Part shown: positions 7,967 through 16,071 of the stretch, piece after piece
Position numbering within the stretch: position 1 is the first letter of the stretch
Layout: every line of letters begins with the position of its first letter
DNA from: an uncultured Tessaracoccus sp.
GTDB taxonomy: Bacteria > Actinomycetota > Actinomycetes > Propionibacteriales > Propionibacteriaceae
Direction: 5' to 3'
Assembly: GCF_943914565.1 (NCBI RefSeq)
Contig: NZ_CALUCN010000002.1
Coordinates: 124,001 to 188,000 of the forward strand
Length of the DNA stretch: 64,000 nt
Notes under the pieces: model-generated
The model's input: the letters and a program-made list of their open reading frames with translations, nothing else
What the model was told of the DNA's origin: nothing
The model's database searches: none
Made by a program: the position numbers and the translations under genes

Positions 7967-8739
7967 GCGCCGATCGCCGCGAGGTAGCCGGCCTCGGCCC
8001 TCGACTGCCCCGGTTCGGGCCGGGACCCGCGCGCCTCCAGCTCCGACGTCGAGCCCGACCAGAGGATCTTGCCGTCCCGCATCACCGCGATGGCGTCGGC
8101 GGCCATGGCGACGTCATCCATGAGGTGCGTCGAGAGGAGGATCGCCCGCGACGCGCCCTGTTCCTTGACGAACGAGCGGACGCGAATGCGTTCGGCCGGG
8201 TCCAAGCCGGCCGTCGGTTCGTCGAGCACGAGCACGTCGGGGTCGTGCACGATCGCGGTGGCGAGGTGGACCCGCTGCTGCTGCCCGCCGGACAGCGAGC
8301 CGAGCCTGCGTCCCTCGACGTCGCTGGCCCCCGCCGACCGGAGCGCCTCCGCCCGCGCCTCCGCACACGCCTTCCGCGGCACACCGTGCGCCTGGGCCAC
8401 GAAGTCGACGTAGTCGGCCACTGACCACGCGTCGTCCCAGCGCGCGTCCTGCGGCAGGTGCCCCACCCGGCGTCGGTACCCGTCCACGCCGCGCCCGGCT
8501 ACGCGAGCGCCCTCGAACCGCAGCTCGCCGCGCTTCGGCCGCTCGGCCGCGACGAGGACCCGGATCAGCGTGCTCTTGCCGGCCCCGTTGGGCCCGATGA
8601 GGGCCGTGACCCCCGTCGGCACGTCCAGGCTCAGCGGCCCCAGCCGCCAGCCACTGCGGTAAGCGAACTCGACCTCATCGAGGCGCACCCCGTGAGCATC
8701 CCCCGGGCACGCGTCCGTCGTCGGCGCACGTTCCGTCAT
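7963..8739 (-). CDS. ABC transporter ATP-binding protein
   Basis: 258 residues from the ATG at 8739. Walker A GPNGAGKST at residues 49-57, signature LSGGQQQR, Walker B VLVLDEPTAGLD and the switch-His in LLSTHLM are all intact, so it should be an active ATPase. The sequence resembles CcmA/multidrug-type exporter ATPases. The stop overlaps the permease start. It starts 76 bp from larA on the other strand. Confidence 0.92.
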   Translation of the reverse strand: MTERAPTTDACPGDAHGVRLDEVEFAYRSGWRLGPLSLDVPTGVTALIGPNGAGKSTLIRVLVAAERPKRGELRFEGARVAGRGVDGYRRRVGHLPQDARWDDAWSVADYVDFVAQAHGVPRKACAEARAEALRSAGASDVEGRRLGSLSGGQQQRVHLATAIVHDPDVLVLDEPTAGLDPAERIRVRSFVKEQGASRAILLSTHLMDDVAMAADAIAVMRDGKILWSGSTSELEARGSRPEPGQSRAEAGYLAAIGA

Positions 8740-8757
8740 CGCGCCATTGTGCCCCCT

Positions 8758-8773
8758 CCACGGCCACCCGTGG
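8758..8773. promoter_or_regulatory. Palindrome and TGGCAAC box upstream of larA
   Basis: CCACGG-N4-CCGTGG lies in the 76-bp divergent space between the ABC operon and larA and runs into TGGCAACC (8771-8778). The same TGGCAAC word is repeated in front of larE (10622-10649), so it may be a binding site for a regulator shared by the two lar transcripts (inference). Confidence 0.35.
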
Positions 8774-8815
8774 CAACCACACACGCACAACTGGCCGCTC
8801 TGGTAGAGAAGGGTC

Positions 8816-10123
8816 ATGACGACGCTGTACCCGGGCATCCCTTCTGCTGCCACCGTCGGCGGCCCCGACGAGGTCCTGACCCACGCGCAACTGAGCGACT
8901 TCGTCACCGAGCAACTCGCCTCCCACCCCTTCGACGGCAAGCGCGTCACGCTCGTCGTGCCCGACGGCACGCGCCACGCCCCCGTCGCGACGATGGCCCA
9001 GCTCGTGCGCGACGTCCTCGGCTCCCGGCCTGCCGACGTGCGGGTCGTCATCGCGCTCGGCACCCACGAAGCGATGGACGAGGAGGCCGTCGCGCGGCTC
9101 ATGGGCTGTGCGCCCGGCCGGTTCGAGGCCACCTACCCCGGCTGGAGCATCGTCAACCACGAGTGGCACGACCCGGCGACGTTCGCGGACCTCGGCACCA
9201 TCCCCGCCAGCCGCATCGCCGAGCTCACCGACGGCCGCCTCACCGACCGCGACATGACCGTGCTCGTCAACCGCCTCGTGGTCGACACCGACATCGCGCT
9301 CATCCTGGGCCCCGTCCTGCCGCACGAGGTCGTCGGCATCTCCGGCGGCAACAAGTACTTCTTCCCCGGCCTCTCCGGCCACGACGTCATCGACATGAGC
9401 CACTGGGTGGGCGCACTCATCACCAGCTACGAGATGATCGGCTCACTCGGCGTCACGCCCGTGCGGCAGATGATCGACGCCGCCACCGAGCTGATCCCCA
9501 GCGAGAAACTCCTGCTCGGCATGGTGGTACGGCCCGGATCCGACGACCTCCACTTCGCTGCCTTCGGTGACTCCCGCACCGCGTGGGAGGCCTGCGCGGC
9601 CGTCTCCCACCAGGCGCACGTGCACTACGTGCCGCGCGCCTACCCGCGCGTCGTCGCGCAGGTCCCCGAGATGTACGAGGACATGTGGACCGGCGCGAAG
9701 GGCTTCTACAAGCTGGAGCCCGTCGTCGCCGACGGCGGCGAGCTCATCATCCTCGCCCCGCACATCCGCGAGGTCTCCCGCATGCACCCCGGCATCGAGG
9801 AGATCGGCTACCACAACCGCCAGTACTTCGTGGAGCAGTGGGACCGCTTCAAGGACCACCCCTGGGGCGAGCTCGCGCACTCGACGCACCTCCGCGGCCT
9901 CGGCGACTACGACCCCGCGACGGGAGTGGAGACCAATCGCGTCACCGTCACGCTCGCGACGGGCATCCCGCGCGAGACCGTCGAACGCATCAACCTCAAC
10001 TACCTGGACCCCGCCGAGGTCGACCTCGACGCGCTCGACCAGGACCCGGACACGCTCGTCGTCCGGGGCGCCGGCGAGCTGCTGCACCGCACGGAGGCCC
10101 AGCGGGGACACCTCCCCGCGTGA
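8816..10123 (+). CDS. larA: LarA-family nickel-pincer 2-hydroxyacid racemase
   Basis: 435 residues; ATG preceded by GAGAAGGG. The family-wide residues are present: PDGTRHAP at 49-56, GTHEAMDEE with His84, the central GPVLPHEVVGISGGNK with His170 and Lys180, and SHW with His196. These align with His108, His174, Lys184 and His200 of the Lactobacillus plantarum enzyme, where the Lys carries the nickel pincer nucleotide cofactor. The family interconverts D and L forms of lactate or other 2-hydroxyacids. The cofactor-making genes larE, larB and larC follow at 10711-13602. The exact substrate cannot be read from the sequence; nearby uronate genes leave a sugar-acid substrate open. Confidence 0.88.
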   Translation: MTTLYPGIPSAATVGGPDEVLTHAQLSDFVTEQLASHPFDGKRVTLVVPDGTRHAPVATMAQLVRDVLGSRPADVRVVIALGTHEAMDEEAVARLMGCAPGRFEATYPGWSIVNHEWHDPATFADLGTIPASRIAELTDGRLTDRDMTVLVNRLVVDTDIALILGPVLPHEVVGISGGNKYFFPGLSGHDVIDMSHWVGALITSYEMIGSLGVTPVRQMIDAATELIPSEKLLLGMVVRPGSDDLHFAAFGDSRTAWEACAAVSHQAHVHYVPRAYPRVVAQVPEMYEDMWTGAKGFYKLEPVVADGGELIILAPHIREVSRMHPGIEEIGYHNRQYFVEQWDRFKDHPWGELAHSTHLRGLGDYDPATGVETNRVTVTLATGIPRETVERINLNYLDPAEVDLDALDQDPDTLVVRGAGELLHRTEAQRGHLPA

Positions 10124-10126
10124 GCG

Positions 10127-10564
10127 TCACTCGATGACCACCGACCTGACCGTGTACGCGATCGGCTGCTTGCCGGTGGTGTTGCACGACTCCAGCGGCG
10201 TGCGGAGGCAGTACTGCACCTTGAACGTGAACGTGCCATCGCGCTTCGCCTCGACGTCGACGTACACGTCTTGCGTGCAGCCGCCGGGCGCGCAGCCCTT
10301 GTCGACCTTCCCCTTGCCCATGGTCAGCGTCGCCGTGTCGCCGGAGCCGTCGTCGACGAGGAAGTAGTTGTCACCGATGGACGGGTTCGCCTTGGCCACC
10401 ATGACGCGCATGGTCGCGCCGACGGGCACCGTCACCTTCGTCACGCCGATCGGGACCGTAGCGGTGGTGGGGCTCGGCCCGGGGGTGGGCACCGGGTCTG
10501 GCTGGAGCTGCGGCGCGCCGGTGGTGCCGAGGGCGAGCAGGAGGCTGAGGATGAGCTGGAGCAT
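10127..10564 (-). CDS. Small secreted or lipid-anchorless protein, unknown function
   Basis: 145 residues from the ATG at 10564. A short hydrophobic N-terminus (LQLILSLLLALGTTGAP) looks like a signal peptide, followed by a Pro/Thr-rich linker and a compact beta-rich domain with four Cys (CAPGGC, CLRTPLESC) that could form two disulfides. It ends four bases after larA's stop on the opposite strand and sits between larA and larE. No family recognised. No strong ribosome binding site, so the start is uncertain. Confidence 0.6.
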   Translation of the reverse strand: MLQLILSLLLALGTTGAPQLQPDPVPTPGPSPTTATVPIGVTKVTVPVGATMRVMVAKANPSIGDNYFLVDDGSGDTATLTMGKGKVDKGCAPGGCTQDVYVDVEAKRDGTFTFKVQYCLRTPLESCNTTGKQPIAYTVRSVVIE

Positions 10565-10621
10565 GACCCCATGCTCGCACGCGATCGGGACCACGGCCGG
10601 GCCCCGACGACCACGAACCCA

Positions 10622-10649
10622 TGGCAACCTTGTGGCAACACACGGCAAC
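10622..10649 (+). promoter_or_regulatory. Three tandem TGGCAAC-type boxes upstream of larE
   Basis: GGCAAC occurs at 10623-10628, 10634-10639 and 10644-10649, spaced 11 and 10 bp apart, about one helical turn each. They lie 62-88 bp upstream of the chosen larE start, and a single TGGCAACC is found upstream of larA. Likely activator or repressor array for the maturation operon (inference). Confidence 0.4.
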
Positions 10650-10710
10650 CGCCCGAATCCCCGCACGAGGACGTGATCCAATGGCCGCACCCCAGACCCC
10701 CAGGACCTGC

Positions 10711-11583
10711 ATGCCGGACATCGACGCCCCGTTGGAGGGCCGCCTCGCCACCATCGCCGACGACGTGGCCGTCCGCGTCCGCGACGCCGCCGGTCCGGGC
10801 GCCATCGGGGTGGCGTACTCCGGAGGCGTGGACTCGAGCGTGCTCGCGGCCCTCGTCGCGCGGGCGGTGGGCCGGGCGCGAACGCTGCTGTTGCTGGCGT
10901 GCTCGCCGTCGCTCGCGGCGCGCGAGCGACGGCTCGCGGCCCGACAGGCCGGGGCCCTGGGGTTGCGGCTCGAGGAGGTCCAGACGCGCGAGCTCGAGGA
11001 TCCCCACTACGCCGCGAACCCCGTCGACCGCTGCTGGTACTGCCGCGACGAGCTGTTCACCCGCATCGACCGCGACGCGCTCGGCCTCACCCTCGTCGCC
11101 TACGGCGAGAACGCCGACGACCAGCGTCGCCCCGACCGCCCCGGCGCCCGCGCCGCCACCGAGCACCACGTCGCCCGCCCTCTCGCCGACGCGGGCGCGA
11201 CGAAGGCCGACGTCCGCGCGATCGCCCGCGCCCTCGGCCTCCCCAGCGCCGACAAGCCCGCCGCACCCTGCCTCGCCAGCCGCATCCCCCACGGCGAGCC
11301 GGTGACCGCAGAGAAGCTCGCGCAGGTCGACGCCGCGGAGGACGCCGTACTCGCCGCAGGGTTCACCGACTGCCGCGTCCGCCACCACGGCACGCTCGCC
11401 CGCATCGAGGTCCCCGCCGACGAACTCCCCCGCCTCGCCGACGCGCACCTCCGCCGCACGCTCGTCGACGAGGTGCGCACGGCCGGGTTCCGCCACGTCA
11501 CCGTCGACCTCGCCGGCCTCACCTCGGGCGCGTTCACCCGCCAGGCGCTCGGCCTGCCGGCGATGCCGGGAGGTGCGGCGTGA
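10711..11583 (+). CDS. larE: LarE sulfur transferase for nickel-pincer cofactor
   Basis: 290 residues from the ATG at 10711, chosen because AGGA lies five bases ahead; an upstream ATG at 10681 is also in frame. PP-loop SGGVDSS at 37-43 marks the ATP-pyrophosphatase fold. LarE adenylylates and then sulfurates the LarB product. Three cysteines stand out: Cys108 and Cys111 in DRCWYCRDELF and Cys187 in KPAAPCLASRIPHG. The last matches the sacrificial Cys of L. plantarum LarE; the three together match the [4Fe-4S]-type LarE group. The stop overlaps the larB start. Confidence 0.88.
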   Translation: MPDIDAPLEGRLATIADDVAVRVRDAAGPGAIGVAYSGGVDSSVLAALVARAVGRARTLLLLACSPSLAARERRLAARQAGALGLRLEEVQTRELEDPHYAANPVDRCWYCRDELFTRIDRDALGLTLVAYGENADDQRRPDRPGARAATEHHVARPLADAGATKADVRAIARALGLPSADKPAAPCLASRIPHGEPVTAEKLAQVDAAEDAVLAAGFTDCRVRHHGTLARIEVPADELPRLADAHLRRTLVDEVRTAGFRHVTVDLAGLTSGAFTRQALGLPAMPGGAA

Positions 11584-12257
11584 GCGAGTTCCGCCTCGAC
11601 CTCGACCGCCGGGCCCGCCGCGGCCATCCCGAGGCCGTGCTCTGCGAGGGCAAGACGCCCGAGCAGGTCGGCCGCATCTGCCGCACGTGGCGCGAGCACG
11701 CCCGCGACGCCGACCCCGGGCCCCTCCTCTGCACCCGCGCGGAGCCGCCCCACGCCGCGGCGGTCCTCGCCGAGCTGCCGGACGCCCACCACGACCCCCT
11801 CGCCCGCCTCGTCGCCTGGCCGCCCGAGCCGCCCGCCCCGACGGGGGGCCGGGTCTGCGTCGTGACCGCCGGCACCGCGGACCTCCCCGTCGCGCGCGAG
11901 GCCGCGCACACCGCCCGGTACCTGGGCCGCGAGGTCGAGGAGATCTGCGACGTGGGCGTGGCCGGCCTGCACCGCGTGCTCGGGGTGCGGGACCGGCTGC
12001 GGGCCGCCGACGTGGTCGTCGTCGCCGCCGGCATGGACGCCGCGCTCGTGCCCGTCGTGGCAGGCCTCGTCGCCGCACCCGTCGTCGCGGTGCCGACGTC
12101 CACCGGCTACGGAGCGTCCTTCGACGGGGTCGCGGCCCTGCTCGCGATGCTCAACTCGTGCGCACCGGGGGTGGGCGTCGTGAACATCGACAACGGCTAC
12201 GGCGCCGGCCACCTCGCCGCCCAGATCGCCGCTGGCAAGGAGCGACGCGATGCATGA
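11580..12257 (+). CDS. larB: LarB, NaAD carboxylase/hydrolase for nickel-pincer cofactor
   Basis: 225 residues from a GTG overlapping the larE stop (GTGA). PurE-like C-terminal domain with the family runs VVTAGTADLPVAREA, DVGVAGLHR, VVVAAGMDAALVPVVAGLV and LLAMLNSCAPGVGVVNIDNG. LarB carboxylates nicotinic acid adenine dinucleotide at C5 and cleaves the phosphoanhydride, the first step of pincer synthesis. N-terminal EAVLCEGKTPEQV is also typical. Overlaps larC by eight bases. Confidence 0.9.
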   Translation: MSEFRLDLDRRARRGHPEAVLCEGKTPEQVGRICRTWREHARDADPGPLLCTRAEPPHAAAVLAELPDAHHDPLARLVAWPPEPPAPTGGRVCVVTAGTADLPVAREAAHTARYLGREVEEICDVGVAGLHRVLGVRDRLRAADVVVVAAGMDAALVPVVAGLVAAPVVAVPTSTGYGASFDGVAALLAMLNSCAPGVGVVNIDNGYGAGHLAAQIAAGKERRDA

Positions 12258-13602
12258 CCACCATCCCACCGCCGGCCTCCCCACCGCCGACGGCGGCCGG
12301 GCAGCCCCCGGTGAGCCCCTCCGCCCGGGCCGCGTGCTCCCTGCGGGGCGGGACCCCCGTCGGGTGCTGTGGATCGACGCGCGCGAGGGCGCGGCCGGCG
12401 ACATGCTGCTGGGCGCCCTCCTCGACGCGGGCGCGGACGCCGGCAGCGTCGCAGCCGTGCTGGAGCTCGTCGCACCGGGGCTGCTCCACCTGCAGCGGCG
12501 CACCGTGACGCGGGGGGCGTTCCGCGCCACGAAGGTCGACGTGCTCGCCGACGAACCCGACCCGCCCGCGAGGCACCTCGCCGACGTCGAGGCGATGCTC
12601 GCCGCCGACGGGGTCCCGGCGCCAACGCGCGCGGTCGCCCTCGACGCGTTCCGGCGGCTCGCCGTCGCGGAGGGCGCCGTCCACGGCATGCCGCCGGAGG
12701 AGGTGCACTTCCACGAGGTCGGCGCGCTCGACTCGATCGGGGACGTCGTCGGCGTCGCCGAGGCGCTCCGCACGCTGGGCGTCGCCGAGGTGCGCTGCTC
12801 GACGGTGGCGCTCGGCCAGGGCGAGGTCCGCACCCAGCACGGCCTCCTCGCGGTCCCGCCGCCGGCGGTGCTGGAGCTCGCGCGCGGCTTCGAGGTCGAG
12901 ACCGGCGGGCCACCCGAGGCCGGCGAGCTCTGCACCCCGACCGGGCTCGCGCTCCTCCGCGCGATGTGCGCCGGGCAAGGGGCGATGCCACGGATGCGGG
13001 TGGAGCGGATCGGCATCGGCGCCGGCACCCGCGTGCGCGCCGACCGCGCCGGCGTCGTCCGCGCGGTCCTCGGCCACCCCACCACGCCCCCCGACGCGGG
13101 CCACCACCACACCGAGGGCCTGCGCGAGGTGGCGGCCAACGTCGACGACCTCGACCCCCGCCTCTGGCCCGCCGTGATCGACCGGCTCCTCGACGCCGGC
13201 GCGCTCGACGCGTGGCTCACCCCCGTCGTGATGAAACGCGGCCGCCCCGCGCACCAGCTCACCGCGCTCGTCGACGAGGGTGCGGTCGAGGCGGTCACCG
13301 ACGCGGTCCTCGCCCACACCTCCACACTCGGCGTGCGCGTCACCGCGCCGCTGCACCGCCGCACGCTCGCGCGGACGTGGGTGCCCGTCGACGTGGACGG
13401 GATCGCGGTGCGCATCAAGGTCTCCGGCGACGGGCCCGGCCACCCGATCCAGCAGGCCACCGCGGAGTTCGTCGACGTGGCCCGGCTCGCCGAGGCCCGC
13501 GGGGAGGCGCAGCGGATCGCGCTGGCCCGTGCGCAGTCGGCGGCGTGGGCGACGGGGCTCCGGCCGGGTGCGCCGTGGCCGGAGGGGGCCCGCGATGCCT
13601 GA
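12250..13602 (+). CDS. larC: LarC nickel-insertion enzyme (nickel pincer cofactor cyclometallase)
   Basis: 450 residues in one uninterrupted frame, with the HFHEVGALDSIGD motif near residue 155 and an acidic/His-rich central segment (HHHTEGLREVAANVDDLDPRLW) likely to bind metal. LarC inserts nickel in a CTP-dependent step to finish the cofactor. In L. plantarum the gene is split and needs a frameshift; here both halves are fused. The first ~35 residues (His- and Pro-rich) extend beyond the usual start, so the true start could be further in. The next gene begins eight bases before its stop. Confidence 0.87.
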   Translation: MHDHHPTAGLPTADGGRAAPGEPLRPGRVLPAGRDPRRVLWIDAREGAAGDMLLGALLDAGADAGSVAAVLELVAPGLLHLQRRTVTRGAFRATKVDVLADEPDPPARHLADVEAMLAADGVPAPTRAVALDAFRRLAVAEGAVHGMPPEEVHFHEVGALDSIGDVVGVAEALRTLGVAEVRCSTVALGQGEVRTQHGLLAVPPPAVLELARGFEVETGGPPEAGELCTPTGLALLRAMCAGQGAMPRMRVERIGIGAGTRVRADRAGVVRAVLGHPTTPPDAGHHHTEGLREVAANVDDLDPRLWPAVIDRLLDAGALDAWLTPVVMKRGRPAHQLTALVDEGAVEAVTDAVLAHTSTLGVRVTAPLHRRTLARTWVPVDVDGIAVRIKVSGDGPGHPIQQATAEFVDVARLAEARGEAQRIALARAQSAAWATGLRPGAPWPEGARDA

Positions 13603-14626
13603 GGGTGCGCGGCGCCGCAAGCGCGTCACGATCTACGACATCGCCCGCGAGGCAGGCGTGGCGCCGTCGACGGTGTCGCGGACGTTCTCCCGCCCCGGCC
13701 GGGTCAACGCCGAGACCGCGGAGCACGTCCGGGCCACCGCGAAACGTCTCGGCTACCGCGAGAAGCCGGTCCCGCAGCGCCCGGCGGAGGAGCTGCGACA
13801 CGCGCTGGGCTTCGTCGTGGCCGACGTGGCCAACCCGGTCTTCGCGCACATCATGAAGGGCTTCCAGCTCGAGGCGGCCGAGCACGGCTTCTCGGTGCTG
13901 CTCATCGACACGCGCGAGGACCCGCTGGTGGAGCGCGCGGAGATCGACCGGCTCGCGCCGCTCGTCGACGGGCTCGTGCTCGGCGCCTCCCGGCTCAGCG
14001 ACCAGTCGATCATGCAGGTGGTGAAGGTGCGCCCCGTCGTGAGCGTGAACCGCATCATCGCCGGCCTCCCGTCGATCATCGCCGACACCGCCCGCGGCAT
14101 GCGCGGGCTCGTCGAGCACCTCGCCTCGCTCGGGCACACCCGCGTCACGTACCTCGCCGGCCCGCCGGCGTCCTGGGCCGACGGGATGCGCTGGCGGGCC
14201 GTGCAGGAGAGCGGCCAGGCGCTCGGGCTCGTGTGCCGGCGCACGCGCCCACAGGCGCCGTCGCTCGACGGCGGGGTGGCCGCCGCGCACGACTGGATGG
14301 ACGCGCGCACCAGCGCCGTCGTCGCGTACAACGACATGATGGCGATCGGGTTCATGAAGGCCTGCCAGCACGCCGGGCTGCGCGTGCCGCAGGACGTGTC
14401 GGTCGCGGGTGTCGACAACTCGATCTCCTCCGTGCTCACCACCCCCACGCTCACGACGGTGGCCCCCTCCACGTCGCTCATCGGCGCCCGCGCGGCGCGC
14501 GCCCTCATCACGCAGCTCCGACACCGCTCGACGCCCAGCGCCGAGACCATCGTCGTGCCGATGGAACTCCACGTCCGCGACTCCGTCGGCCCGGTCCGCC
14601 AGGCCGCGAGGAAGGAAGGCCCATGA
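13595..14626 (+). CDS. LacI-family transcriptional regulator, probable uronate regulator
   Basis: 343 residues; ATG follows GGAGGGGG and overlaps larC by eight bases. N-terminal LacI helix-turn-helix VTIYDIAREAGVAPSTVSRTFSRPGRV at about residues 11-37, then a periplasmic-binding-protein-like sensor domain with the usual SIIADTARGMRGLVEHLASLGH and VAYNDMMAIGFMKA segments. Its stop overlaps the uxaC start, so it most likely controls the uronate genes downstream; being continuous with larC it may also link the two pathways. Effector is probably a uronate or KDG-type intermediate (inference). Confidence 0.88.
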   Translation: MPEGARRRKRVTIYDIAREAGVAPSTVSRTFSRPGRVNAETAEHVRATAKRLGYREKPVPQRPAEELRHALGFVVADVANPVFAHIMKGFQLEAAEHGFSVLLIDTREDPLVERAEIDRLAPLVDGLVLGASRLSDQSIMQVVKVRPVVSVNRIIAGLPSIIADTARGMRGLVEHLASLGHTRVTYLAGPPASWADGMRWRAVQESGQALGLVCRRTRPQAPSLDGGVAAAHDWMDARTSAVVAYNDMMAIGFMKACQHAGLRVPQDVSVAGVDNSISSVLTTPTLTTVAPSTSLIGARAARALITQLRHRSTPSAETIVVPMELHVRDSVGPVRQAARKEGP

Positions 14627-16071
14627 CCGCACCGCTCACGCTGCACCCCGACCGGCTGTTCCCGGCCGATCCGACGGTGCGCAGCATCGCGCGCGAGCTC
14701 TACGCCGCCGTGCGCGACCTGCCGATCGTCTCCCCGCACGGGCACGTGCCGGTGGAGTGGCTCGCCGACGACGAGCCGTTCCCGGACCCGACGACGCTCC
14801 TGCTCACCCCCGACCACTACACCAACCGCATCCTCCACGCCGTCGCCGGCGTCGAGCTCGCCGACCTCGGTGTCCCCGTCGGCTCCTCGATGACGCCGGA
14901 GCGGTCGAGGGAGGCGTTCCGGATCCTCTGCCGCAACTGGCCGGTGTTCCGCGGCACGCAGGTGCAGTACTGGCTGGAGTGGCAGCTGGTGGAGCTGTTC
15001 GGCATCGACGAGCGCCCCTCGGCCGGGAACGCGGACCGGCTGTACGACCGGATCGCGGCGTGCCTCGCCAGCGACGAGTACCGGCCGCGGGCGCTGTTCG
15101 AGCGGTTCGGGATCGAGCTGCTCGCCACCACCGACGATCCCTGCGACCCCCTCGACGGGCACCGCCGCCTCGCCGAGGACTCGACGTGGGCCGGCCGGGT
15201 GGTGCCGACCTTCCGCCCCGACCGCTACCTGGAGCCCGCCCACCCGGACTTCCCGACGCGGATGGCCGAGCTGGGGCGCGCCGCGGACCGCGAGATCCGC
15301 AGCTACGCGGACCACGTCGAGGCGATGCGGATCAGGCGGCGGTACTTCCGCGACCACGGGGCGGTGAGTTCGGACCACTCCCACCGCGACGCGCGGTGCG
15401 CGCGGCTCGAGGACGCCGAGGCCGAGCGGTTGTTCGGCCGCGCGCTCGCGGGCGACCTGACCGCGCAGGAGGGCGACGCGCTGCGGGCGCACATGGTGCA
15501 CGAGCAGGCGAACCTCGCACGCGAGGACGGGCTCGTGATGACGCTGCACCCGGCGGCGTACCGCAACCACGACTCCCAGGCGTTCGCGCGGTACGGGGCC
15601 GACGTCGGTGGGGACGTGCCGATGGCGGCGGAGTTCGTCGAGGCGCTGCGGCCGGTGCTCGACGCGCACGGCAACGCGCCGGGCTTCCACCTCGTCGTGT
15701 TCACGATGGACGAGACGGTCTACTCCCGCGAGCTGGCGCCGCTGGCCGGCTGGTACCGCGGGCTGTACGTGGGTGCGCCGTGGTGGTTCATCGACGAGAA
15801 CGACGCGATGCTGCGCTACCGCCGCGCGACGACGGGCTACGGCACGCTGATGAAGGGCTCGGGATTCATCGACGACACCCGCGCCTACTGCTCGATCCCC
15901 GCCCGCCACGACGCCGCGCGCCGCGTGGACTGCGCGTTCCTCGCCGGGCTCGTCGCCGAGCACCGGCTGGCCCTCGACGAGGCGGCCGAGACCGCCGTCG
16001 ACCTCGTGGTCGCGCAGCCCAGGCGGGCCTTCAAGCTCGACCCCGCAACCGGAAAGGATGATCCCGCATGA
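14623..16071 (+). CDS. uxaC: Uronate isomerase
   Basis: 482 residues; ATGA overlap with the LacI gene. Amidohydrolase-fold metal-binding motif SPHGHVPVEWLAD at 37-49 and downstream FHLVVFTMDE and PWWFIDENDAM segments are typical of UxaC, which isomerises D-glucuronate to D-fructuronate and D-galacturonate to D-tagaturonate. Length fits the family. Followed by a fructuronate-reductase-like gene with another ATGA overlap, giving a lacI-uxaC-uxuB unit. Confidence 0.92.
   Translation: MTAPLTLHPDRLFPADPTVRSIARELYAAVRDLPIVSPHGHVPVEWLADDEPFPDPTTLLLTPDHYTNRILHAVAGVELADLGVPVGSSMTPERSREAFRILCRNWPVFRGTQVQYWLEWQLVELFGIDERPSAGNADRLYDRIAACLASDEYRPRALFERFGIELLATTDDPCDPLDGHRRLAEDSTWAGRVVPTFRPDRYLEPAHPDFPTRMAELGRAADREIRSYADHVEAMRIRRRYFRDHGAVSSDHSHRDARCARLEDAEAERLFGRALAGDLTAQEGDALRAHMVHEQANLAREDGLVMTLHPAAYRNHDSQAFARYGADVGGDVPMAAEFVEALRPVLDAHGNAPGFHLVVFTMDETVYSRELAPLAGWYRGLYVGAPWWFIDENDAMLRYRRATTGYGTLMKGSGFIDDTRAYCSIPARHDAARRVDCAFLAGLVAEHRLALDEAAETAVDLVVAQPRRAFKLDPATGKDDPA

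Noticed and set aside
12250..13602. Programmed frameshift in larC
   Set aside because: The frame is continuous from end to end with both halves' motifs in one ORF, so no frameshift is needed.
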